A stretch of DNA of 64,000 bases, from positions 496,001 to 560,000 of the forward strand of contig NZ_CP059736.1 in the NCBI RefSeq assembly GCF_000948975.2, given 5' to 3'. Of the stretch, positions 17,791 through 24,003 are shown piece by piece; position 1 is the first letter of the stretch; each line of letters starts with the position of its first letter. The DNA comes from Thalassomonas actiniarum. Lineage in GTDB: Bacteria > Pseudomonadota > Gammaproteobacteria > Enterobacterales > Alteromonadaceae. A model generated the notes under the pieces. It saw only the letters and a program-made list of their open reading frames with translations, had not been told where the DNA came from and searched no databases. The translations under genes and the position numbers were made by a program.

Positions 17791-18048
17791 ATGGCTGAAT
17801 GTCATCATACGTCAGAGCCAGGCTCGGCAAAAGTAAAATATCCCATTTATCGGCAACTTACCGTGCAGGAGACTGTTTGCGGGTCGGCACCGAAAAGCCG
17901 TAATATAGGTATTAGCTACGCGCCGATACAGCTTGAACCCTGCATCATACTCAGGGGAAAGTGGCTCAGCAAGGCCGGTTTTCTCAAAGGGCAAAAGGTC
18001 AGTATCAGGGTAAATCAAGGAGAAGTGGTTATTTCACCTCAGCCGTAA
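17791..18048 (+). CDS. SymE-family toxin-like protein
   Basis: This 85-residue protein ends in the SymE toxin fold: a sequence PCIILRGKWLSKAGFLKGQK followed by SIRVNQGEVVISPQP matches the typical pattern of SymE (L-x-G-x-W-L-x-x-A-G-F, then V-x-V-x-x-G-x-L-x-I) with its AbrB-like swapped hairpin. In E. coli SymE is an SOS-induced protein that inhibits growth and is controlled by an antisense RNA. AGGAG sits 6 nt before the ATG, so translation should be efficient. No antitoxin protein gene is adjacent, which fits a type I arrangement. Many SymE-like proteins are of uncertain activity, so toxicity is inferred only from family. Confidence 0.8.
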   Translation: MAECHHTSEPGSAKVKYPIYRQLTVQETVCGSAPKSRNIGISYAPIQLEPCIILRGKWLSKAGFLKGQKVSIRVNQGEVVISPQP

Positions 18049-18100
18049 GATAGCCTTGGTGATAATAACCGGGGAACAGAAAATTAACACTGCAATACGG

Positions 18101-18141
18101 AAAAATTAAGCTGCCGTGTGTCACAAGAGACACGGCAGCTT
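18101..18141 (-). terminator. Terminator of the leftward orphan gene (possibly bidirectional)
   Basis: Perfect 12-bp stem AAGCTGCCGTGT/ACACGGCAGCTT (18108-18119 and 18130-18141) with a 10-nt loop. On the minus strand it is followed by AATTTTT, so it best serves the gene ending at 18290; it may also stop transcripts from the symE-like gene. Confidence 0.75.
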
Positions 18142-18289
18142 GTATGGTCGGATAATGACTTTTGTGTCAATTAATCGTTGGGTACGCGCAAGAAAAAGTC
18201 GCCGCCGCGTCAATTAAGTATTCAAAGCATGATGCCGTCTCTATCTTGAGAAGGCATCAATACTTTTCGGGCACATTTGTCTGTGATAG

Positions 18290-19171
18290 TTATTGCCTTT
18301 GGGCGACGATCCTGCTGGTGTGATCGCTTAAATTCGCCATCGGCAAGAAGGAAAAAGGCGGTACAGGAATGCGGGTAACGGTGTGAGTGATGGCCGGGCC
18401 AATTGCATATTCCACTTCAAAGTGAAAACGGTTGGCCAGGCGGTTGTTGGTGCCTTCTTTACGGAAATAGAACACCAGGTTGCCGCCCTGCAGCCGCACG
18501 CCTTTTTCTATTTCGTAGGTGGCGCCGGGAATGGGCAGCCAGGTAGTGCCGTCAGTGGTGTATTGATATACCTGGTCGGCGATAACAGAGCCGGTCGTTA
18601 GCGGCCTGCGCAGAATCAAGGCCGGGTTGCCGATGGAATGGTCATCCCGGTTAATGCCGCTGTCGGCCCCGGTATTGGTGGTGGCTCCCTGGGTAAAAGT
18701 CAGGGGAATAGAGCCACATAAAACCGCATGAAAAGGGGCAGCTGCCGGATTTGTTCTGTGGGTTACCTGTTCCCGGGTACCCACATTTGCCAGCGATCCC
18801 ATATGACCGTTACTGCTTTGCCAGGTGAGTTTATGGCGGTGGTAGGCTCGCACCAGGTAGTCGGTCTGACCGGCGAACGGGCCTTTGACCACTTTATAAG
18901 ACTCGAACTCCATTTTCGGTTTGCAGGGCGTGGCATCTACCAGGCCCGGCAAGAACTGTTTCAGGTACATGGAAGCTCCGGCGTATTTGGTTTGCTTGGC
19001 ATAGGGAACACTGCCCCATAATGCCTGAATTGCCGGTAATTGTGTTACACCAACGGCATGCAGGCCGGCCAAGTGACGTTCCAGCGGACTCATGGAGCTG
19101 TCTTTATGCTTGGCATATTTGTCGTTGGCCATTTTGAGATATTGTCGAAAGGTATCGATGCTAAAGGGCAT
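18290..19171 (-). CDS. Hypothetical protein, 293 residues
   Basis: I do not recognise this family. The N-terminal 75 residues are helical (MPFSIDTFRQYLKMANDKYA; MSPLERHLAGLHAVGVTQLP). The rest looks beta-rich, with many Tyr/Thr/Gly positions, as in YKVVKGPFAGQTDYLVRAYH and VYQYTTDGTTWLPIPGATYE. It has a single cysteine pair far apart and no signal peptide or membrane helix. It is monocistronic and ends before a good terminator. The mix of a helical head and a beta-sandwich-like tail could suit a structural or binding protein, but this is only an impression. Confidence 0.65.
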   Translation of the reverse strand: MPFSIDTFRQYLKMANDKYAKHKDSSMSPLERHLAGLHAVGVTQLPAIQALWGSVPYAKQTKYAGASMYLKQFLPGLVDATPCKPKMEFESYKVVKGPFAGQTDYLVRAYHRHKLTWQSSNGHMGSLANVGTREQVTHRTNPAAAPFHAVLCGSIPLTFTQGATTNTGADSGINRDDHSIGNPALILRRPLTTGSVIADQVYQYTTDGTTWLPIPGATYEIEKGVRLQGGNLVFYFRKEGTNNRLANRFHFEVEYAIGPAITHTVTRIPVPPFSFLPMANLSDHTSRIVAQRQ

Positions 19172-19634
19172 AGGTATCGTCCATAATGTTGGTGAGTTAA
19201 CTGAATTTCATTCAGGTGCGTTATCTAATTAGTCTAACTTATTAAAATAGTTATTTTTAATTTTTACCGGATGTCATTAGTTAAAATGCTCATCGGGTAT
19301 ATTCTTAGTAACACTTTTTTGGGATAAGTTGCATATTTAGATAATTTTTTTAATTTTTTTAATTTTTTTAATTGTTTTGCTGTTTTAGTGTAATTTCACC
19401 GGGCTGGGCATAAGGTGATTTGAAATTATTGCTGCGCCAACTTTTATGTCAACAAAGGAGAATGCCAGTATGGGTTAACAAGATTTTGCGGTATAACCTA
19501 CCTTGGCAGGGCTCGATTGCCTCCTGGCGGGATTAGAAGCGGGCTTTGTATTTTGGTGCTAGCTCGGTTAGTGAATAACCAAGCTAACTCACCCAAAACC
19601 CTTTGTTAAATGAAGGTGCCACTTCCCGGGGGCC
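19172..19634. other. Intergenic region with a poly-T repeat
   Basis: No gene was found. At 19342-19372 there is a short tract with four consecutive runs of six to seven T separated by AA, giving AATTTTTTT-like units. The segment 19440-19620 translates only into very short peptides. Confidence 0.5.
19342..19372. repeat. Short AATTTTTTT tract
   Basis: Four near-copies of a 9-bp AATTTTTTT unit in a row, about 175 bp upstream of the leftward gene that starts at 19171. Bent-DNA or UP-element effects are possible; replication slippage explains its origin. Confidence 0.6.
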
Positions 19635-20366
19635 TTATTTTCCGCACTGATTAGCTTCAAGCTTTGGTTCTGTTAACTTTTTATGAATGCTTTGGATATA
19701 GCTTTTGGGGTTCACTAAGCCCCGGTACTCAACAATACGTTTTGTTTTTGGCTCAACGAAAACTTGTTTCTTTTTAATGCCGTGGTCAACAATGATATTG
19801 AGCGACATCGACATCTGAGCCGGCGGGCTTTGCGTATGGAGATCTTTTGACTGTTCCATATAAAGCACGCTGCCTTGTTGCAAGGTGAAATCCCCCTGGT
19901 AGTCGATATCAATTAACTCTCCTTCGGCATACTCGCTGCCTTTGTGCTGATATGAGTACATATGGGTGGTATAGCCATTGCCGCACAGCCCCAACGACAT
20001 CAACTCAAAGTTATGATCATGGCATACGCCATAAGCAAAAAGTTCTTCATCCGTACGAGTGAAATCTTCCCCCGCTCTCGGCTCCCAAACAACCAGGCGC
20101 AGCATTACTGTGCTGTCTCTATACAAAATAAAGGAATTCTTGCCGTAGGGGTTTGTATTCGGGTTATTATCGGTTTTTGAGAGCGAGGCTGAAATATGTT
20201 CGAGAATATTGGCCGTGTTGTGCTGCACTCCCATCAGCTGTTCGACTAAACCTTGAGTCTCACACAATAGCCGGTCTTTACTAATATTATGTTTAATAAA
20301 GTCTATTAAGCTCTCTATGGAGGTGGGCTCAACAGCCCTGGGAGAATAGAATTTCATCTTATGCAT
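19635..20366 (-). CDS. Cupin-like protein, possible peptide-modifying enzyme
   Basis: This 243-residue protein carries a cupin-type metal-binding pattern: GVCHDHNFELMSLGLCGNGY contains an HxH pair and a Glu, followed by a glycine-rich turn, and later LQQGSVLYMEQSKDLHTQSP gives a third His. This resembles the two motifs of cupins and of cysteine-dioxygenase-like proteins, but the spacing is not canonical, so the exact family stays open. Its start overlaps the end of the HEAT-like gene by 8 bp, so the two are translated together, and the unit begins with a GG-leader peptide gene. A role in oxidising or otherwise modifying that peptide is a reasonable inference from position; no direct evidence. 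AAAGGA precedes the ATG closely. Confidence 0.6.
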   Translation of the reverse strand: MHKMKFYSPRAVEPTSIESLIDFIKHNISKDRLLCETQGLVEQLMGVQHNTANILEHISASLSKTDNNPNTNPYGKNSFILYRDSTVMLRLVVWEPRAGEDFTRTDEELFAYGVCHDHNFELMSLGLCGNGYTTHMYSYQHKGSEYAEGELIDIDYQGDFTLQQGSVLYMEQSKDLHTQSPPAQMSMSLNIIVDHGIKKKQVFVEPKTKRIVEYRGLVNPKSYIQSIHKKLTEPKLEANQCGK

Positions 20367-21132
20367 TCATCCTTTCAAATTCCGCTAATTGCGCCATGGT
20401 TGCATTGGCCTGTGCTCTTATTGTCGGGCACTGATCCTGCAAGAATGAGACTAAAATATGTTTTGCACGCTCGTGGTCTAATTTGAACAATTCAACCAGG
20501 GCGTGCCAGCGAATGGCGTTCACCGGGTGTTTGGTTAATTGTTCTAAAAAAGGACTCCCTGCTGTGCCAAACTGGTGCATGATACCGATAAACATTTTAT
20601 ATCGATCCAAATTATGCGTACCGGAATAGGCAGCAAGTTTCTTTCCTGTTTCGCCGCAGTATCGGGCACAAACCGGTCTTTTTATTGACTTGTTGTGCAA
20701 AGCGACCACTACCTTTTCCTCCGGCTGGTAAAATTCATAGGCAAAGCCGCTTGATAATATTTTTAGCTGCCGTGTGGTGATGGTATTTTTTTCATCTGCT
20801 ACTTGTATGCCTTCATCGTCTTCTGGATATGCATGCAGCACATAGCGGTGATTTGAGATAACACTGTACAATGACTCTGACGAAAAGGTGACAGCGACAT
20901 TAGGGTCGGTTGTTAAAGCATCAAGCGTTAATAACATCCGCCATTGCTTGTCCTCATAAAGCACAATGCCATCATTCCTTACCCTGCCTAGGAGTTCATA
21001 GTCTTGCTTGTCTATTAGTTGCTGAATTTCCTGCTTGAAATTTCGTTGCTCTACATATTCGAAAAAAGCAGTATCTATACTCTCAACAGAATCGCTTTTA
21101 GCTAATACACTGAAAAATTGGTCCATTTCCAT
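20359..21132 (-). CDS. HEAT-like repeat protein of the GG-peptide operon
   Basis: This 257-residue protein ends in helical HEAT-like repeats (NAIRWHALVELFKLDHERAK; PTIRAQANATMAQLAEFERM). The middle is mixed alpha/beta with a cysteine-containing KRPVCARYCGETGKK segment. HEAT repeats usually bind proteins or peptides, so it may present the neighbouring precursor peptide to a partner. I chose the ATG at 21130-21132 (MEMDQFFSVLAK) because AGGT lies 6 nt upstream; an in-frame TTG ten codons earlier is less likely. The gene lies 157 bp after the 53-residue peptide gene and overlaps the cupin-like gene by 8 bp. I do not recognise the N-terminal part. Confidence 0.65.
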   Translation of the reverse strand: MEMDQFFSVLAKSDSVESIDTAFFEYVEQRNFKQEIQQLIDKQDYELLGRVRNDGIVLYEDKQWRMLLTLDALTTDPNVAVTFSSESLYSVISNHRYVLHAYPEDDEGIQVADEKNTITTRQLKILSSGFAYEFYQPEEKVVVALHNKSIKRPVCARYCGETGKKLAAYSGTHNLDRYKMFIGIMHQFGTAGSPFLEQLTKHPVNAIRWHALVELFKLDHERAKHILVSFLQDQCPTIRAQANATMAQLAEFERMNA

Positions 21133-21289
21133 ACTGTTACCTGGTGTATAAATCCATCGCAACGATAGAAAAGATCACTGGGCAAGCGAAATATTGCGAT
21201 GATGGGAAGGTCGCCATTTAACATTGTTAACAATATCGTTTTAAAGGCGATAGGATGGAAGTAGTGGCATTACCACTACTTCAAGCACT

Positions 21290-21451
21290 CTATAGTTCTT
21301 CGATCGGCGGTTCCTGATAACCGATGAAAGGCGGAATGCCACCGCCGGAAACAAACTCAGCGTCTTCAAGGGTAAGTTCTTTCATTGTTTCCGGCACGAA
21401 AACATTTAATTTACTTTCTTGGTTTTCAATTTTTTTGTCATGTTTTTTCAT
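21290..21451 (-). CDS. Small GG-leader peptide, candidate RiPP or bacteriocin precursor
   Basis: This 53-residue frame begins MKKHDKKIENQESKLNVFVP and continues with MKELTLEDAEFVSGG, a classic double-glycine leader end: an EL motif followed by V-S-G-G, of the kind cut by C39 peptidase-type exporters or RiPP proteases. The predicted core after GG is short and proline-rich (GIPPFIGYQEPPIEEL) with no Cys, Ser or Thr. AGGA lies 8 nt before the ATG at 21449-21451. It is the first gene of a leftward unit followed by the HEAT-like and cupin-like genes. The leader type differs from that of the four rightward peptides on the other side of the repeat array. No peptidase-containing transporter is in the window. 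Confidence 0.7.
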   Translation of the reverse strand: MKKHDKKIENQESKLNVFVPETMKELTLEDAEFVSGGGIPPFIGYQEPPIEEL

Positions 21452-22398
21452 AAAAAATCCTGATTAATAATACATATAACGACAACTCCTTTGGGCAAAA
21501 AGCACGGCAGACTGAAAATAGCAAACCGCTTTCATTATTTGCCCGCAGGTATGTCTTGTTGAAAAATCAGAACCAGGGATAAGATAAATTACCTGCATAG
21601 TTATTTTAACGTTTTGCAATGTTAAATTTACTGAAAATAGCTGGCAGTTAATGCGCAAACTTTCCTTGAGAACCGGCAAATTATGCTGGCGTGCAGGATA
21701 TAGGTATCCCTGTCCATGAACGACGCGTTCTGATATAACCATTTGTTTTACTATGATTAAATTTGAAACCTCCCGGGTTCGGCTTGCAGAGTACTTAAGT
21801 TGAAAAAAGCTGTAAACTCGTAAATCTAACAGGTTTTTGGGGTTGCCCTATAGACTTTGTTTAAAAACATTCACTTTCATTAATCCACACCACTATCACC
21901 ATTTAGGCGAGCAGTGTTTCACGTTGATTGGACAAACGAAACATTAAGTTAACTCAAGGTCAATTGTGTGTAAGCAAAAATTGACATATCAGCGTAAGCT
22001 GATATGGTATAGATGCTATTGGCATTAGCTAATAGCATCTTACAGCAAATTTATCAGTGTAAACCGATATGATATAAAACCTGCCTTATCTGCATTGGCC
22101 GATAAGGGATAAACCTGTCTTACTTGCGTCAGCCGGTAAGGCATAAACCTGTCTTATCTGCATTAGCCGGTAAGGGATAAATCTGTCTTACTTGCGTCAG
22201 CCGGTAAGGCTTAAACTTGTCTTATCTGCGTTAGCCGGTAAGGCTTAAACCTGTCTTATCTGCGTCAGCCGGTAAGGCTTAAACCTGTCTTACTTGCGTC
22301 AGCCGGTAAGGCTTAAACCTGTCTTATCAGCATCAGCCGATAAGGTCTATTTCTGTGCTATTAAACGACATAGAAAAATAATAAAAAAGGATGTTTCA
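21452..22398. other. Divergent control region with a stem-loop array
   Basis: This 947-bp non-coding stretch separates the leftward GG-peptide operon from the four rightward peptide genes. Bases 21985-22344 hold eleven consecutive stem-loops (listed separately). The left half (21452-21980) has no gene with good support; it should carry the promoter of the leftward operon. Confidence 0.6.
21985..22344. repeat. Array of eleven stem-loop repeats, mostly 34-bp spacing
   Basis: Each unit is a 22-nt imperfect palindrome with a 4-nt loop, followed by a spacer near GCTTAAACCTGT. Units start at 22085, 22119, 22153, 22187, 22221, 22255, 22289 and 22323 (34-bp steps). Three diverged ones precede them at 21985, 22011 and about 22051. 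Arms change together: CATATCAGC/GCTGATATG (21985), AGATGCTATT/AATAGCATCT (22011), CCTTATC/GATAAGG (22084), CTTAC/GTAAG (22119), CTTATC/GATAAG (22323). At the fifth pair, C-G, T·G and T-A all occur. These compensatory changes suggest that the folded form, as RNA or DNA, is what is kept. The array ends 54 bp before the first peptide gene, so it is probably in its leader transcript. Confidence 0.9.
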
Positions 22399-22551
22399 AT
22401 GAAACTTAAATTGAATAAAAAGAAACTTAAAAACTTGTCAAAAGATAAAAAAAGCCTTCCTGCTGAAATGACCCCACAAGTTGCCGGCGGTATAAATGAC
22501 TTTCCGGTTGCTACCGGGTGTGCGCGCTATTGTGCGTCTGATATCTTGTAA
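22399..22551 (+). CDS. Lysine-rich GG-leader peptide 1
   Basis: This 50-residue peptide has the leader MKLKLNKKKLKNLSKDKKSL, then PAEMTPQVAGG, and a core INDFPVATGCARYCASDIL with two cysteines. The leader is almost identical in the next two genes, while the core differs, as expected of RiPP or bacteriocin precursors with a conserved recognition leader. AAGGA lies about 8 nt before the ATG at 22399. The core shares the RYCASDI motif with peptides 2 and 3. Lysine-rich leaders ending in GG are common in marine gammaproteobacteria and are often annotated only as hypothetical; the maturation enzyme is not identifiable here. Confidence 0.8.
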   Translation: MKLKLNKKKLKNLSKDKKSLPAEMTPQVAGGINDFPVATGCARYCASDIL

Positions 22552-22622
22552 GGCTGCATTATTTTAATTTGATTTATGCATTAAAAATCAATGCATAACC
22601 CTAGTCGAATAAGGATGTAATT

Positions 22623-22787
22623 ATGAAATTAAAACTAAATAAGAAAAAACTTAAGAACTTGTCAAAAGATAAGAAAAGTCTTCCCGCTGAAATGACCCCA
22701 CAAGTTGCCGGCGGCGGCATAACGGGTCCGTCATCAGGTGGACGTTATTGTGCGTCTGACATCATGGACTGCATGCAAATGAAATAA
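22623..22787 (+). CDS. Lysine-rich GG-leader peptide 2
   Basis: This 54-residue peptide has the same leader as peptide 1 up to PQVAGG and a core GITGPSSGGRYCASDIMDCM followed by QMK. It keeps RYCASDI and has a second Cys in MDC. AAGGATGTAATT directly precedes the ATG at 22623. The gene is 71 bp downstream of peptide 1, so the two can share a transcript. A nested hairpin follows the stop codon. Confidence 0.8.
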   Translation: MKLKLNKKKLKNLSKDKKSLPAEMTPQVAGGGITGPSSGGRYCASDIMDCMQMK

Positions 22788-22791
22788 TAAA

Positions 22792-22826
22792 GCTGAAACA
22801 GACGCTGAGCGTCTATAAATTTCAGC
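22792..22826 (+). promoter_or_regulatory. Nested hairpin between peptide genes 2 and 3
   Basis: Outer arms GCTGAAA/TTTCAGC enclose an inner perfect stem AGACGC-TGA-GCGTCT. There is no following T-run, so it may be an RNA-stability or attenuation element and not a full terminator. Confidence 0.5.
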
Positions 22827-23045
22827 AAGCAAACCTTAGCAAAATAATATAAAAAAAGTCACGGTTAAACCAGCAGGCAAGCTGTGCATTTACAACCCCT
22901 GGTTGAGCCGGGCTTGAACTCTTTTGCCATTTTTTAGAGCAAATAAAAAAGAGGCGTCCGGATATAAATCAGGCGATAGTGTTTAGTTATGCTATCTCGT
23001 TATATTGCTAATTAATATCAATAAAAGAATAACAAGGATATTTCA

Positions 23046-23213
23046 ATGAAACTTAAACTGAACAAAAAGAAACTTAAAAACCTGTCAAAGGATCACAAAA
23101 GCCTTCCGGCGGAAATGACCCCGCAGGTTGGCGGCGGTATCAATCAACAAGAACTGCCGGTTCATTCCCAAGGGGGGCGTTATTGTGCCTCTGATATTAT
23201 GGATTGCAAATAA
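23046..23213 (+). CDS. Lysine-rich GG-leader peptide 3
   Basis: This 55-residue peptide shares the leader (with DHKSL in place of DKKSL and PQVGGG at the end) and has the core INQQELPVHSQGGRYCASDI followed by MDCK. The end of the core is the same as in peptide 2, so the two are recent duplicates with a changed middle. AAGGATATTTCA precedes the ATG at 23046. It is separated from peptide 2 by 258 bp, so it may have its own promoter. Confidence 0.8.
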   Translation: MKLKLNKKKLKNLSKDHKSLPAEMTPQVGGGINQQELPVHSQGGRYCASDIMDCK

Positions 23214-23279
23214 GCAATAAACTGATTTATTGGTGCATTAAACATGGATGCATCATTTAAACTTAATAAGGAAGTCATT

Positions 23280-23477
23280 ATGAAACTAACTTTAAATAAA
23301 AATAAACTGAAAAACCTTTCAAAAGATTACCAGGCGTTACCGGCTGAATTGACACCTAATATTGGCGGCGGCCAGCCAATGATGCTTGCTAAAGATACCG
23401 GACCAAGTTTCTGCACCCAGCAGCAGTTGGCGGGGCATACCGGACCGACCCTTTGCACCGCAGCAAAAGAAGCTTAG
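23280..23477 (+). CDS. GG-leader peptide 4 with a doubled core motif
   Basis: This 65-residue peptide is the most diverged of the four: leader MKLTLNKNKLKNLSKDYQAL, then PAELTPNIGGG. The core holds two tandem copies of one motif, DTGPSFCTQQQ and HTGPTLCTAAK, each with one cysteine. AAGGAAG lies just before the ATG at 23280, and the in-frame ATG at 23244 has no such site. The gene lies 66 bp after peptide 3 and is followed by a strong terminator at 23641, so it closes the series. Confidence 0.8.
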   Translation: MKLTLNKNKLKNLSKDYQALPAELTPNIGGGQPMMLAKDTGPSFCTQQQLAGHTGPTLCTAAKEA

Positions 23478-23640
23478 TCGCTTATAGCGGCTGTTTTTAC
23501 TGATGTGCCTGCACGGCAGCCTAACGCTGCTTTGATATAAGCAAGGAGTCTGCTGGCCGGGCAGGGCATGGTAAAATGGCTGCGGCAAGCTTGGTATTTA
23601 TCGCCTTGATGTGATTATTTGTTAACTTGCTACAAATGAA

Positions 23641-23668
23641 ACCCGATCTGAAAAGATCGGGTTTTTTT
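23641..23668 (+). terminator. Rho-independent terminator of the peptide series
   Basis: Perfect 9-bp stem ACCCGATCT/AGATCGGGT with a GAAA loop and a following run of T. Confidence 0.93.
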
Positions 23669-23922
23669 ATGCATGGAGATATTTCAGTCTGTTTTCAGGT
23701 GGAGAGGGTTCCCGGCGTAAGCCAAGTACTTACATCCGATAACTACTCCTGCGATCATATGGATGTGAAAGCATAGCGCTTGGTTGAAACTATCACCTTG
23801 AATGAGTGTCCGAGAGTAAAAGACTTTCGTGACGCTTAGCCGGTAATGCTGACATTTTTGTCCTGCCAGGTTATCTGCGCTTTTGACAGGGGCAGCAGGC
23901 TATTCTTGAGCCGATATGACAT

Positions 23923-23958
23923 AAAAAAAAGCGGCCCAGGAGCTACTCCTGAGGCCGC
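23923..23958 (-). terminator. Rho-independent terminator of the leftward NRPS operon
   Basis: Stem of 12 bp with one bulged A (GCGGCC-CAGGAG, loop CTA, CTCCTG-GGCCGC). On the minus strand it is followed by eight T. It lies 45 bp after the NRPS1 stop. Confidence 0.92.
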
Positions 23959-24003
23959 GACGTTTATAAACCGGCTGTTACCCTGAGTGGGTAACAACAG
24001 GAA

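Larger units (their letters stand above)
23478..24003. other. Convergent intergenic region with two terminators
   Basis: No gene is seen between the rightward peptide series and the leftward NRPS gene. Terminators at 23641-23668 and 23923-23958 close the two units. Confidence 0.6.

Noticed and set aside
19462-19536. Short frame MPVWVNKILRYNLPW after an AAAGGAG
   Set aside because: The Shine-Dalgarno sequence is too close to the ATG, the peptide is only 24 residues, and there is no family resemblance.
22085-22344. Regular 34-bp repeats that could look like a CRISPR array
   Set aside because: The segments between the palindromes are near-identical 12-nt pieces, not unique spacers, and no cas gene is present.
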